Below, one piece after another: positions 8,503-15,427 of a stretch of DNA of 64,000 nucleotides. Position 1 is the stretch's first letter, and each line of letters opens with the position of its first letter. The notes beneath the pieces were generated by a model that worked only from the letters and a program-made list of their open reading frames with translations, was not told where the DNA came from and did not search any database. Both the position numbers and the translations under genes were made by a program. The stretch spans positions 62,001 through 126,000 of the forward strand of contig CAKQGQ010000005.1 of assembly GCA_934233735.1 (NCBI GenBank). The letters are read 5' to 3'. This stretch comes from an uncultured Clostridia bacterium. Lineage in GTDB: Bacteria; Bacillota; Clostridia; Peptostreptococcales; Anaerovoracaceae.

Positions 8503-9321
8503 ATGAAAAAAGAAACTTACGAAGCATTCAAAGAAATGCTGAAACAAGAACTGAAGTCGCAAGGAATGGATTTCGAAGTGAAAAAAGTATTTAAAGTCAA
8601 TCAGGAGCTGGATGGAATCGGCTTTGGAAATCCGAAAGAAGGTGTGCAATCCGTCTTTTATCTGCAAAATCTTTTTCAAGACTACCAGGCAGGGCAAAGC
8701 CTTACAGAGATTGCAGAAATGATAAAAGAAAATGCGGTAAAGCGTACTGTATTTAAAGGTAGCAAGCTTGCTGAACTCCTTAAAGGAAGCGGATGGCGGC
8801 AAAAACTGATTGCAGAGGTTATCAACACAAAAGTCAACGAAGAATTGCTCTTAGAGCTTCCATATCGAAGCCTCTTCGACTTATCGGTCATTTACCGAAT
8901 TGAATTTTCCAATGGGAGTATTATCGTGGACGACGCTCTGATGGAAACACTCAACACGAGCGAGCCGGAGCTTTACAAATTGGCAAAGGAAAATATATCC
9001 GAACGCTATCCGCTTTTCACCTTACAGATTTTTGAAACATTTTACGCAGTTTCTAATAAAGAGTATCTGTACGGAGCAAACGCATTCCTATTTGAAGAGA
9101 AGTTTGAAAAAATGGCTGAATGCGCTCACGATGATATCTATATCATTCCGTCATCCATCCACGAACTTCTTTTTGTCAGAGCAAGCCTCTTTACCGAGGA
9201 AGAATTGCTCGAAATAGTCAGAGATGCAAATAGAGTAGCGGTAAGTACAGAAGAATTCTTGTCAAATAACATCTATCATTACAGTAGAAAAACAAAGAAG
9301 CTGAAAATGATTACACGCTGA
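8503..9321 (+). CDS. DUF5688 family protein
   Basis: A 272-residue soluble protein matching the pattern of DUF5688, a family of unknown function common on mobile elements of Firmicutes: an N-terminal helix (YEAFKEMLKQELKSQG), a strand with VKKVFKVNQELDGIGF, then VFYLQNLFQDYQAGQSLTEI. The family assignment is from memory of this pattern. It starts at an ATG behind GGAAGGGATAAG, 15 bases after the first copy of the structured repeat, and ends about 50 bases before the next small gene. Confidence 0.65.
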   Translation: MKKETYEAFKEMLKQELKSQGMDFEVKKVFKVNQELDGIGFGNPKEGVQSVFYLQNLFQDYQAGQSLTEIAEMIKENAVKRTVFKGSKLAELLKGSGWRQKLIAEVINTKVNEELLLELPYRSLFDLSVIYRIEFSNGSIIVDDALMETLNTSEPELYKLAKENISERYPLFTLQIFETFYAVSNKEYLYGANAFLFEEKFEKMAECAHDDIYIIPSSIHELLFVRASLFTEEELLEIVRDANRVAVSTEEFLSNNIYHYSRKTKKLKMITR

Positions 9322-9373
9322 AACGAAAAAGGCACGATGAGCCGGACTTAAACGGTAGAAAGTGAGGGAACTT

Positions 9374-9616
9374 ATGACATTATCAAAATTCTTTGATTTA
9401 TTGAATCAAGACTGTGAGGTGCATTTTGTCGCAAATCGCATTGAAAACGGACGCCCGGTTGATATGAGATTTACTTACAAGAAACCTGATGATATTGATA
9501 TCGCCCCCGAAGATAACGATTCGCTATCTTCGGTACACAGGTTCTTAGACTGGAAAGTAGCCGGTCTTCATCCGGAAGACGACGGAAGTATCTTCGTTGG
9601 TGTTGGTCAATGGTAA
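9374..9616 (+). CDS. Small acidic hypothetical protein
   Basis: 80 residues from ATG 9374, which has GAGGGAAC at the right distance; an upstream in-frame GTG at 9362 lies inside that ribosome site and is less likely. The sequence is acidic (IDIAPEDNDS) and beta-rich, ending in GSIFVGVGQW. No family recognised. The motif AAACGGTAGAAAG lies just before the gene (9350-9362) and again 34 bases or so after its stop, so this gene may be a unit of the repeated region. Confidence 0.5.
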   Translation: MTLSKFFDLLNQDCEVHFVANRIENGRPVDMRFTYKKPDDIDIAPEDNDSLSSVHRFLDWKVAGLHPEDDGSIFVGVGQW

Positions 9617-9660
9617 TTTGCCTGCACTATGACAGGCTCAAACGGTAGAAAGGTACGACG

Positions 9661-9727
9661 CGGAGATGCGAAAGCATCTCCGTGAAAGTTTCCTTGCCGC
9701 AGAGAAAAAGACTCTGCGGCAAGGAAA
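9661..9727 (+). other. Two strong hairpins before the second structured repeat
   Basis: CGGAGATGC and GCATCTCCG (9661-9669, 9674-9682) form a perfect 9-bp stem closed by a GAAA tetraloop. Next to it, two 16-base arms (9689-9704 and 9712-9727) form a perfect stem around a 7-base loop. No T-run follows on the + strand, so it is not an ordinary terminator. GNRA loops usually mean the structure works as RNA. The 9617-9797 stretch is otherwise without a gene. Confidence 0.6.
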
Positions 9728-9797
9728 AAATCGGAAGACAGCTGCCGCTCCGGTCGATAGATTCCATCAACCGAAGCTGGCGCTCTCGATGATTTGA

Positions 9798-10080
9798 ATT
9801 TCTCAAATCCATTTACGAGAGATTTGAGAAATGTCAATGGTGGGATTTTTCCGGCTACTTGTACCAATCAACCGCAAGAAATCTCTTTTTGATTTTCCTT
9901 GTTCACTTGGTGGCTCATTTTAAACGATTCGACGCTACAGACAAGGTGCGAGCCGTTGTAAAAATAAATATTTTTCTCCACGGGCAGGTCTGCCACCTTG
10001 TCTTTCGCGTCTCATCGGCCGCCTGCGGCTTTCTTTCACCACTATCAAGTGAACAACAAAAATTCGTGCTCACGAGATAG
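9798..10080 (+). ncRNA. Structured non-coding repeat, copy 2
   Basis: Second copy of the element at 8203-8488, with few differences, mostly near the 5' end. The main stems (GTTCACTTG/CAAGTGAAC and GACAAGGTG/CACCTTGTC) are unchanged, while the visible substitutions fall in unpaired segments. It stops 14 bases before a small Cys-rich gene, the same spacing as copy 1 to its gene. A reading frame of about 70 codons runs through both copies, but it starts without a ribosome site and differs at both ends, so I treat it as non-coding. Confidence 0.5.
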
Positions 10081-10094
10081 AAAGGAAAGCAAAG

Positions 10095-10271
10095 ATGTTT
10101 ACAAGAGAAGAATTTAAAAGAACAGCTTGGAAGATGTCCTACGAGGAATATGCAGCTTGCTGCTGTCAGGAATGCGAAAAGAAAAAAGACTGCATACACT
10201 ATGGTGCATACCGCAGGGTGCCGGAGATTGATGGGGGTTTGGGGCTGTGTCCGAATTTGAAAAACGATTAA
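10095..10271 (+). CDS. Small cysteine-rich protein
   Basis: A 58-residue protein starting at ATG 10095 behind GAAAGGAAAGC. It contains CCCQEC at residues 23-28 and two further cysteines (Cys34 and one near the end in LCPNL), a spacing that could bind zinc or an iron-sulphur centre. No family recognised. It follows copy 2 of the structured repeat and precedes another small gene by 18 bases. Similar short Cys-rich proteins are common in Firmicutes mobile elements, but their roles are unknown. Confidence 0.5.
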   Translation: MFTREEFKRTAWKMSYEEYAACCCQECEKKKDCIHYGAYRRVPEIDGGLGLCPNLKND

Positions 10272-10289
10272 AAATAGGAGGTAAGAAAA

Positions 10290-10655
10290 ATGAAAATCAC
10301 GGTTTATGGCTATCAAGATAAGTTTAGCGGAAAAATTACAAAATACAACCTTCAGCTTATAAAAAGCTTTGATGGTGGGAACGCGTTAAAAATGGAAGTG
10401 GAAATACCCGATTATCTAAAACCGGAGTGGACAGAATACGGTGATATTTTAATCAACGACAAAGGCAGCACCTATCTTATCTTGCTTGACAAGCTGCTTC
10501 GCGTTCACGGCAAGAACTATACACCTGTAATTTTACTGCCAAATACCGATATGATGACAAGAGGAAATGGATACCTTGCTCTTAAGGTATATAGTGAAGA
10601 ATGGGTTAGCTGTGCCTTTTCTATTGAAGAATATTTAGGCAATAAGGACAATTAA
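10290..10655 (+). CDS. Hypothetical protein, 121 residues
   Basis: A soluble, beta-rich protein starting at an ATG behind AATAGGAGGTAAG, a strong ribosome site. It has the patterns KITVYGYQDKFSG at the start and WTEYGDILINDKGSTYLIL in the middle. No family recognised. It lies in a run of small genes between the structured repeats and the SSB-like gene, and is probably element cargo or accessory function. Confidence 0.55.
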   Translation: MKITVYGYQDKFSGKITKYNLQLIKSFDGGNALKMEVEIPDYLKPEWTEYGDILINDKGSTYLILLDKLLRVHGKNYTPVILLPNTDMMTRGNGYLALKVYSEEWVSCAFSIEEYLGNKDN

Positions 10656-10717
10656 AAAAATCAAGAATTACCATACCGACCGTCGGCGGTATATCCGGCG
10701 GAGAAAGGGAGGAAAAA

Positions 10718-10945
10718 GTGAAAACGTTAGAAGAGCTCTTACAAGAGTATTTCGGCTGCGAAAAGCCGTTTATTGGAAGTACGGACTGCGATAACGAAGA
10801 AGAATGCGTGATTGCCTTTACGGAAGAAGGATTAGAGGCATATGATAAGCTTATCCAGCTTGTTTATGATATTCATGCGCTGGTAGGCAGCGGGGAAGCA
10901 AACAAAATGGTCGACATGATTGATTCAATCACAAGAGAAATGTAG
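10718..10945 (+). CDS. Small acidic hypothetical protein
   Basis: 75 residues, starting at GTG 10718 behind GAAAGGGAGGAAAA. Mostly helical and acidic, with three cysteines in the first third (GC at residues 13-14, then TDCDNEEEC). No family recognised. The next gene's ribosome site lies directly after its stop. The ACCGTCGG / CCGGCGG sequences at 10678-10702 before it may form a small hairpin over the leader. Confidence 0.5.
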   Translation: MKTLEELLQEYFGCEKPFIGSTDCDNEEECVIAFTEEGLEAYDKLIQLVYDIHALVGSGEANKMVDMIDSITREM

Positions 10946-10961
10946 AAAGGAAGAGGAAACT

Positions 10962-11282
10962 ATGAACATTGAAAACGGAACACAGGCAAATGTATTTGAA
11001 GCAAGAATTGATGAAAAAAGAAAAAGAACCGTGATTGCTGACATCAGTGTATACGAAGGAAAAGACCAAGATGATAAAGCAAGGTATTCTTCTTGGAAAA
11101 CGAAATTCGTAGGAGAAGCCTACGAAGACGCTTTGAAGCTCAATGACAAAGATAAAATTGTGATTCGATCCGGGCTTGTCGATAACTTTTACAATAAGGA
11201 AACGAAAAAACTTTATGTTACCGTAACGATTTTCAAATTTGAAAAAGTAACAAGGGAAGCAGCGGAAGAAAATGAGGAATAA
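10962..11282 (+). CDS. SSB-like OB-fold protein
   Basis: 106 residues from ATG 10962, with GAAAGGAAGAGGAAAC upstream; a longer frame from 10920 lacks a ribosome site and overlaps the previous gene. The pattern of strands (ADISVYEGKDQDD, SSWKTKFVGEAYEDAL, DKIVIRSGLVDNFY, LYVTVTIFKFEKV) is that of the single-stranded DNA-binding OB-fold, including the W-x-K-F-V-G segment. A role protecting single-stranded DNA of the element during transfer is inferred. The gene ends just before a strong terminator, closing a transcription unit. Confidence 0.55.
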   Translation: MNIENGTQANVFEARIDEKRKRTVIADISVYEGKDQDDKARYSSWKTKFVGEAYEDALKLNDKDKIVIRSGLVDNFYNKETKKLYVTVTIFKFEKVTREAAEENEE

Positions 11283-11300
11283 ACCGAAAAAATATTCAGC

Positions 11301-11339
11301 GGATACGGAGGGCATACAAACCCTCCGTATCCGTTTTTA
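11301..11339 (+). terminator. Rho-independent terminator
   Basis: A perfect 13-bp stem, CGGATACGGAGGG with CCCTCCGTATCCG, around an 8-base loop and followed by TTTTT. It ends the transcription unit of the SSB-like gene. Confidence 0.9.
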
Positions 11340-11351
11340 AGGAGAATCATC

Positions 11352-11462
11352 ATGTTTTTAACAGAGCAAGACTTAAGAGATACCTTTTGGACAAATTATA
11401 ACTACAATAATCGGGCAATCAAATATCAATTTGAATGTCCACTGCGGCAAGGCAATATGTAG
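11352..11462 (+). pseudogene. 5' stub of the PD-(D/E)XK-like gene
   Basis: An ATG with AAGGAG upstream opens 36 codons whose protein matches the first 35 residues of the intact gene at 13765 exactly, then ends in a stop. At DNA level 11353-11455 and 13766-13868 differ at one position. The stub keeps a normal ribosome site and the original terminator lies in front of it. It therefore looks like the original 5' end of the gene, separated from the rest by the inserted sigma-factor cassette. Confidence 0.85.
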
Positions 11463-11531
11463 CAAGTATGTTTGAAATAAGCTATAATGTTTAAGTGGTG
11501 TAGAGAATATAATTAAAAAATGAAAAATTTT

Positions 11532-11560
11532 TGTAACATTTTCATTCTTTTTGACTCTAA
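11532..11560 (+). promoter_or_regulatory. Probable ECF-sigma promoter
   Basis: TGTAACATTTT (-35 side, 11532-11542) is followed after 17 bases from TGTAAC by CTCTAA (11555-11560). TGtAAC plus a C/T-rich CTCTA box is the usual form for SigV/SigW-like ECF factors, which often drive their own gene. The start codon of the sigma gene is 40 bases downstream. Confidence 0.5.
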
Positions 11561-11600
11561 TATATGAAGCCCGAATAATTCAGATGAAGGGAGATCACAT

Positions 11601-12092
11601 ATGGAGGAATTTGAATATCTTTGTCACCAGTATAAAGACATTATATATCGATATCTTCTATCACTTTGTCACGATGAACATTTGTCCGAGGAACTGACGG
11701 CAGAAACATTTTATCGTGCTTTCCTGCATATTGACCGCTTTCGAGGAGAATGTAATGTTGCAACTTGGATGTGTCAAATCGCTAAGAACATATATTACAA
11801 AGAACAGAAGAGAAGAAAGAAGCATGATTCCTTAGAAGATGTTTTAGAAATAAAAGATCCCGAGCACTTTCTGGACAAGCTGTGTGAAAAAGAACAGGTA
11901 GCAGAGATTGTCCGAGCGGTACAGAACTTAAATGAGCCGTATAAGGAAGTATTTACCTTAAGAGTTTTAGGAAATTTAAGCTTCAAGGAAATTGCAATGA
12001 TATTTTCGAAGACGGATTCATGGGCAAGAGTTACCTATTATCGGGCAAAAGAAAAATTGATATATAAATTGGAGGGCGAAAATGAAAATTAG
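11601..12092 (+). CDS. ECF sigma factor (sigma-70 family)
   Basis: 163 residues, the normal size for an extracytoplasmic-function sigma factor. Region 2 spans about 10-75 (YRYLLSLCHDEHLSEELTAETFYRAF, then WMCQIAKNIYY). Region 4 spans 105-155, with the helix-turn-helix NLSFKEIAMIFSKTDSWARV. It directs RNA polymerase to stress or envelope-signal genes. The start ATG follows AAGGGAGATCAC. It overlaps the anti-sigma gene by 11 bases, as such pairs usually do, and a matching ECF-type promoter lies in front, suggesting autoregulation. Confidence 0.92.
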   Translation: MEEFEYLCHQYKDIIYRYLLSLCHDEHLSEELTAETFYRAFLHIDRFRGECNVATWMCQIAKNIYYKEQKRRKKHDSLEDVLEIKDPEHFLDKLCEKEQVAEIVRAVQNLNEPYKEVFTLRVLGNLSFKEIAMIFSKTDSWARVTYYRAKEKLIYKLEGENEN

Positions 12093-12786
12093 TTGTAATG
12101 TGGTAGAGGATTTACTACCTTTATATGTCGATAATTGCTGTTCGGATGATAGTAGGATGCTCCTTGAGGAGCATTTGGTCGAGTGTCAAGCCTGCCGAGA
12201 AAAATATGAACGCATGAAAAGAAGTGATTATATCTCAAAATCAGCAGAAGCAGGTACAGAGCAAACGTTTCACATCGCCGCTTATGCTAAAAAGATACGT
12301 CGCCACAGAATCACTTTCCGTATTCTAACACCTATTGCGATTCTTCTGCTGACCTTGCTTCTGTCAGTAACATGGCAGGCAGTTAAGCTTATGGACTATC
12401 CAAATACCGAGTTGAATGCTACGATAGAAGCCGGAACTTGGAATTTGACGACCGGAGATCTCGAAACAGATGTCTGTGAAATCGATAGATACCGGTTGTA
12501 TAGCGAATCATCTCGACTATACGTCTGTGTGCAGGCAGAATCTGAGTTGACAGGAAAAGTTGTGCTGTACAAAATAGAAAGCAAAGGAGAACAGAATGCA
12601 GATAACTCGATTATGGAAGCAGATATTGACGATAGCAAAAAATGGTGTGTCTTTACGCATTTGTCCACAGAAAATCAATATTGTATCCGCGTGGAAGGTA
12701 TTCAAAAAGGTACGATTACGGTCAGTGAAAAGATTCCTTTTACACAAGCCCTGCGCATAGCATGGAATGATTTCTTTTTCATCTGA
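12082..12786 (+). CDS. Zinc-finger anti-sigma factor
   Basis: A 234-residue membrane protein that would hold the adjacent sigma factor inactive. Residues 1-45 form a zf-HC2-type anti-sigma domain: Cys5, and HLVECQACREKY with the His-x3-Cys-x2-Cys zinc motif. One transmembrane helix lies at about 81-103. The C-terminal 130 residues would be outside the cell and are beta-rich, a likely sensor. Translation overlaps the sigma gene, so the two are made together. Confidence 0.85.
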   Translation: MKISCNVVEDLLPLYVDNCCSDDSRMLLEEHLVECQACREKYERMKRSDYISKSAEAGTEQTFHIAAYAKKIRRHRITFRILTPIAILLLTLLLSVTWQAVKLMDYPNTELNATIEAGTWNLTTGDLETDVCEIDRYRLYSESSRLYVCVQAESELTGKVVLYKIESKGEQNADNSIMEADIDDSKKWCVFTHLSTENQYCIRVEGIQKGTITVSEKIPFTQALRIAWNDFFFI

Positions 12787-12953
12787 TGTAAAACGACAGG
12801 AAGCGGCGCAAAGATAAGGAGTTTGCTCTTTGGTCTTGCTGGTGCGAACTTTCAGTTTGAGTTTGTATTGAATATAACATTATGTCCTGTGATTGTTCGA
12901 ATCGTGCTATTGAGAAGTAAGTTGAGCTCAGAGGATATCAACAAGGAATCACG

Positions 12954-13014
12954 AAAGGAGGTGTTTCTGATGTGAACGAAATAAGTTTCCCTGTTGTGTA
13001 ACAAAACAGGGAAA
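12954..13014 (+). other. Ribosome site, 9-codon frame and hairpin in the cassette
   Basis: A near-perfect ribosome site AAAGGAGG (12954-12961) is followed by overlapping ATG-TGA and GTG starts. From GTG 12972 a frame reads MNEISFPVV and stops at 12999-13001. That stop lies in the loop of a perfect 10-bp hairpin, TTTCCCTGTT with AACAGGGAAA (12986-12995 and 13005-13014). The arrangement resembles a leader peptide feeding into a hairpin before the secreted-protein gene. The rest of 12787-13072 shows no gene. Confidence 0.3.
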
Positions 13015-13072
13015 AACGCAGAGAATTTTATACTTTTGAAATGTTGGATAAAGACAAAAAGGGAGGAAGAAA

Positions 13073-13603
13073 ATGTTAAGATTGATTGTGTGTACACTTG
13101 CACTTGCCTGTGTTTTCCCTATGTCAGCTTTTGCAGCTGAACCGGCACAAGGGGTAAAAGAAAATAGTGTTGCTCCCGTTGGTGTACTCGTTGAAACCGT
13201 AGCGGAAGATTTAATTTCATCTTACAATTACAGCAATATGCCAACACTTGCAAAGCGTACTACAGTTGATTTATCAGAGGGCCCAAGTCATTTTACGGTT
13301 GGAGCATTGGATGCAAATAAGTCGTATACAACAGATACATATAAAATTACGAAAACCACTCTTAAGATTGGTCTTCAGAGTATCGCGCGACCATCAAGCC
13401 ACATCAAAGTAGTCCTTTACAAAAAAAATGGCACCAGTGTTGCAGAAACGACAATTTCTTTACCACAAGTGAATCCAATAGGTGGCTCTACTACTTATAT
13501 TTCATTCACAAATCTTAGCACAGCAAATAATTATTACGCAAAAATCAAAAATATTGATACTGCAACAAGCGGAAGTATCTTTGCTATTGCAAAGCAGGCA
13601 TAG
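13073..13603 (+). CDS. Small secreted protein of the sigma cassette
   Basis: 176 residues with a clear signal peptide (MLRLIVCTLALACVFPMSAFA, probable cleavage before AEP). The mature part of about 155 residues is rich in Ser, Thr and Lys with alternating strands, suggesting a beta-sandwich domain such as those binding surfaces. No cysteines, no catalytic motif, no family recognised. It starts at an ATG behind AAAGGGAGGAAG and ends before a terminator. As the only effector-like gene of the cassette, it is the likely target of the adjacent ECF sigma factor. Confidence 0.7.
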   Translation: MLRLIVCTLALACVFPMSAFAAEPAQGVKENSVAPVGVLVETVAEDLISSYNYSNMPTLAKRTTVDLSEGPSHFTVGALDANKSYTTDTYKITKTTLKIGLQSIARPSSHIKVVLYKKNGTSVAETTISLPQVNPIGGSTTYISFTNLSTANNYYAKIKNIDTATSGSIFAIAKQA

Positions 13604-13704
13604 AGCGGTCTTTCGCAATAACATAATAAATATTGACTAAATTGGGCTTGGAATAATGCAAGATGTCTTTAGCCGATTATCAATATTAAACATCTGCAAA
13701 AAAG

Positions 13705-13736
13705 AAAACCTCGGAGCATCGTTTCCGAGGTTTTTT
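13705..13736 (+). terminator. Rho-independent terminator of the cassette
   Basis: AAAACCTCGGA and TCCGAGGTTTT pair around an 8-base loop, with TTTTTT at 13731-13736. It ends transcription of the secreted-protein gene just before the duplicated gene start. Confidence 0.85.
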
Positions 13737-13764
13737 GCGATAAGATTTTTTAGGGAGGTAGACA

Positions 13765-14187
13765 GTGTTTTTAACAGAGCAAGACTTAAGAGATACCTTT
13801 TGGACAAATTATAACTACAATAATCGGGCAATCAAATATCAATTTGAATGCCCACTGCGGCAAGGCAACATTGACCTTGTGACAGTCGAAAAATTCCAAG
13901 AGAACTATCAGATTAACGCTTTTGAGTTTAAATTGGATGATATAAAAAAGGTACTGCTCCAGGCAAAGGGCAATATCCCTTATTGCAACAAATCCTGGAT
14001 TGTCGTTCCGGGGGAAAAAAAGAAAGTAATCCTGGAGCGATACAGAAATTATCTTGATGACGCCAAACACATTGGGGTTATTGCTGTAGAAGAGGGTGGC
14101 AAGTGGGAAATGATATACAGGCCGTTGTTTAAACGCGAACTTGTTTTTGAACAGCCGCTCTTAAATTTTTTAATGAGGGGACTGTAA
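13765..14187 (+). CDS. PD-(D/E)XK nuclease-like protein
   Basis: 140 residues from GTG 13765 with TTTAGGGAGGTAGAC upstream. The core has the order typical of small PD-(D/E)XK nucleases related to MmcB: GNIDLVTV (Asp near residue 37), then the strand INAFEFKLDD with the E-x-K pair, then a helix with a Gln (VLLQAKGN) and a strand (KSWIVVP). Likely DNA cleavage or repair for the element, by inference. Its first 103 bases are repeated at 11353-11455. It is coupled to the next gene (TAATG overlap). Confidence 0.55.
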   Translation: MFLTEQDLRDTFWTNYNYNNRAIKYQFECPLRQGNIDLVTVEKFQENYQINAFEFKLDDIKKVLLQAKGNIPYCNKSWIVVPGEKKKVILERYRNYLDDAKHIGVIAVEEGGKWEMIYRPLFKRELVFEQPLLNFLMRGL

Positions 14188-14699
14188 TGAAAAAAATTAT
14201 AACATGGCTGAAAGATGACAAAAAAAGAATTGCCGGGCTCATTTTGATAGTGCTGGCAGCGTTAATCGTTATTTTTCTGATACGAAGTATTGTACTTGGA
14301 AATGAAATGGCGGAGGATGAGCCTAAGACGGAGAATAATCTCACAGAGACAGAACGCAATCTTCTCATCGAAGACCTTAACCTAAACGGAAACGATGCAG
14401 AAGATGTGAATCCGGACATAGCGAAAAAAATCATGAATCTTGAGGTTGTCATTTCCGATGAAATTGTAAAAGACTGCTTACCGGAGCAGGAAGAAAAACT
14501 CACAAGAGAAATGGAAAACTTTCTTGTTGAAAATGATTTTTACATGGATGTGACAAAAGCAAGCTGCACACAGGAAGTTACAAAGAATTATCTTACGAAA
14601 GAAATCTATATGGAATTTAAGTTAAACGATCCGGCGCGGACGATTGTGTCCGTCGAGTTTCGTCAGGGAAGCAGTCGTTTTTCCTTTAACTTCTACTAA
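14187..14699 (+). CDS. Single-pass membrane protein, hypothetical
   Basis: 170 residues. A basic N-terminus (KDDKKR) precedes one transmembrane helix at about 12-34, then a charged exported domain of about 130 residues ending in a strand-rich segment (TIVSVEFRQGSSRFSFNFY). No family recognised. The ATG shares one base with the previous stop, behind GAGGGG. It is the last gene before the presumed transfer origin. Confidence 0.6.
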   Translation: MKKIITWLKDDKKRIAGLILIVLAALIVIFLIRSIVLGNEMAEDEPKTENNLTETERNLLIEDLNLNGNDAEDVNPDIAKKIMNLEVVISDEIVKDCLPEQEEKLTREMENFLVENDFYMDVTKASCTQEVTKNYLTKEIYMEFKLNDPARTIVSVEFRQGSSRFSFNFY

Positions 14700-15028
14700 C
14701 GAAGACGGAAAAACACCGGGAAAAGGAAAGAAAGCCGTCCGAAATTCGTCCTCTTTCTTTCGTCCTATGCATGGCAAATCTGTTTCCAGTAATTCTATGC
14801 CATGCGGGTTTTGGAAGAGCATAAGGGAAATCTGTCACACATGCTGTGTGAAATCGGCAGTGCCGATTGATTTCCTGCGCTTTCTTTCTTTGCTTTTTGT
14901 GTAACAACAAAATATCGGTTTGCCAGCATAAAGCCATACAAATCGTCCTGAAATTCGTCCTTTTTTCGTCCTTGCCGTCAAAAAGCCATACGAAAAATGG
15001 AAAAACATATGAAAGGAAATGCGAAGAT
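14700..15028 (+). other. Candidate origin of transfer (oriT)
   Basis: A 329-base gene-free stretch directly before the relaxase operon. It holds three inverted repeats: GCATGGCA with TGCCATGC (14769-14776, 14798-14805); TCACACA-TGC-TGTGTGA (14835-14851); and AATCGGC-AGT-GCCGATT (14852-14868). It also holds a repeated pair GAAATTCGTCCT plus TTCGTCCT (14741-14752 and 14759-14766; 14950-14961 and 14965-14972). Clustered inverted and direct repeats beside relaxase genes are the usual layout of an oriT. The nick site is not identified. Confidence 0.55.
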
Positions 15029-15424
15029 ATGAGTAAAAAAACATTTCGTCTGTCAGAAGAAGCAGTGGCATGTATCAAAAAAATCCAAGAAGATAATCAT
15101 CTGAGGACAGAAACAGCAGCGGTCGAATTTGTCCTGAAAGACTATTGCAAAGGGCAAGCATTTGAAAGTCTCCTTGAAAAAATCCTAGAAGAAAAATTGG
15201 GTAGTGAAATCAAAGCCTTAATAAAAATGAGCCGGGCGGAGGAAGAGAAAATAGACCTGCTCCTTGACGGCATGAATTCCCAACTGATTCATTTTGCCGT
15301 CGGCCGCTTGGAGGCTTATGACAAGAATCCAGCGCCAATTTTGATCCAGGCAAGGAAACATCGTGAAGATAAAATCACAGAATTACAAATACGAAAAAAT
15401 TATGAACAGACAAAGGGGAAATAA
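15029..15424 (+). CDS. Relaxosome accessory protein, probably ribbon-helix-helix
   Basis: 131 residues from ATG 15029, preceded by GAAAGGAAATGCGAAG. The N-terminal KKTFRLSEEAVACIKKIQ and TETAAVEFVLKDYC follow the strand-helix-helix pattern of small DNA-binding proteins. The remainder is helical and charged. It stands first in the three-gene mobilisation operon, next to the repeats of the candidate oriT, where MobC-like accessory proteins bind. The family is inferred from context and pattern. Confidence 0.55.
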   Translation: MSKKTFRLSEEAVACIKKIQEDNHLRTETAAVEFVLKDYCKGQAFESLLEKILEEKLGSEIKALIKMSRAEEEKIDLLLDGMNSQLIHFAVGRLEAYDKNPAPILIQARKHREDKITELQIRKNYEQTKGK

Positions 15425-15427
15425 AAA

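Larger units (their letters stand above)
11463..13764 (+). mobile_element. Inserted ECF sigma / anti-sigma / secreted-protein cassette
   Basis: About 2.3 kb carrying three genes with their own promoter and terminator. It sits between two nearly identical 103-bp copies of the start of one gene (offset 2413 bp). The downstream copy has a new start codon (GTG) and a new ribosome site supplied by the insert. No transposase or recombinase lies inside. Integration of a circle by recombination through the 103-bp homology would give this structure. Confidence 0.55.

Noticed and set aside
9689..9727. Rho-independent terminator
   Set aside because: The 16-bp stem is followed by As rather than Ts on the + strand, and on the minus strand the T-run would precede the stem.
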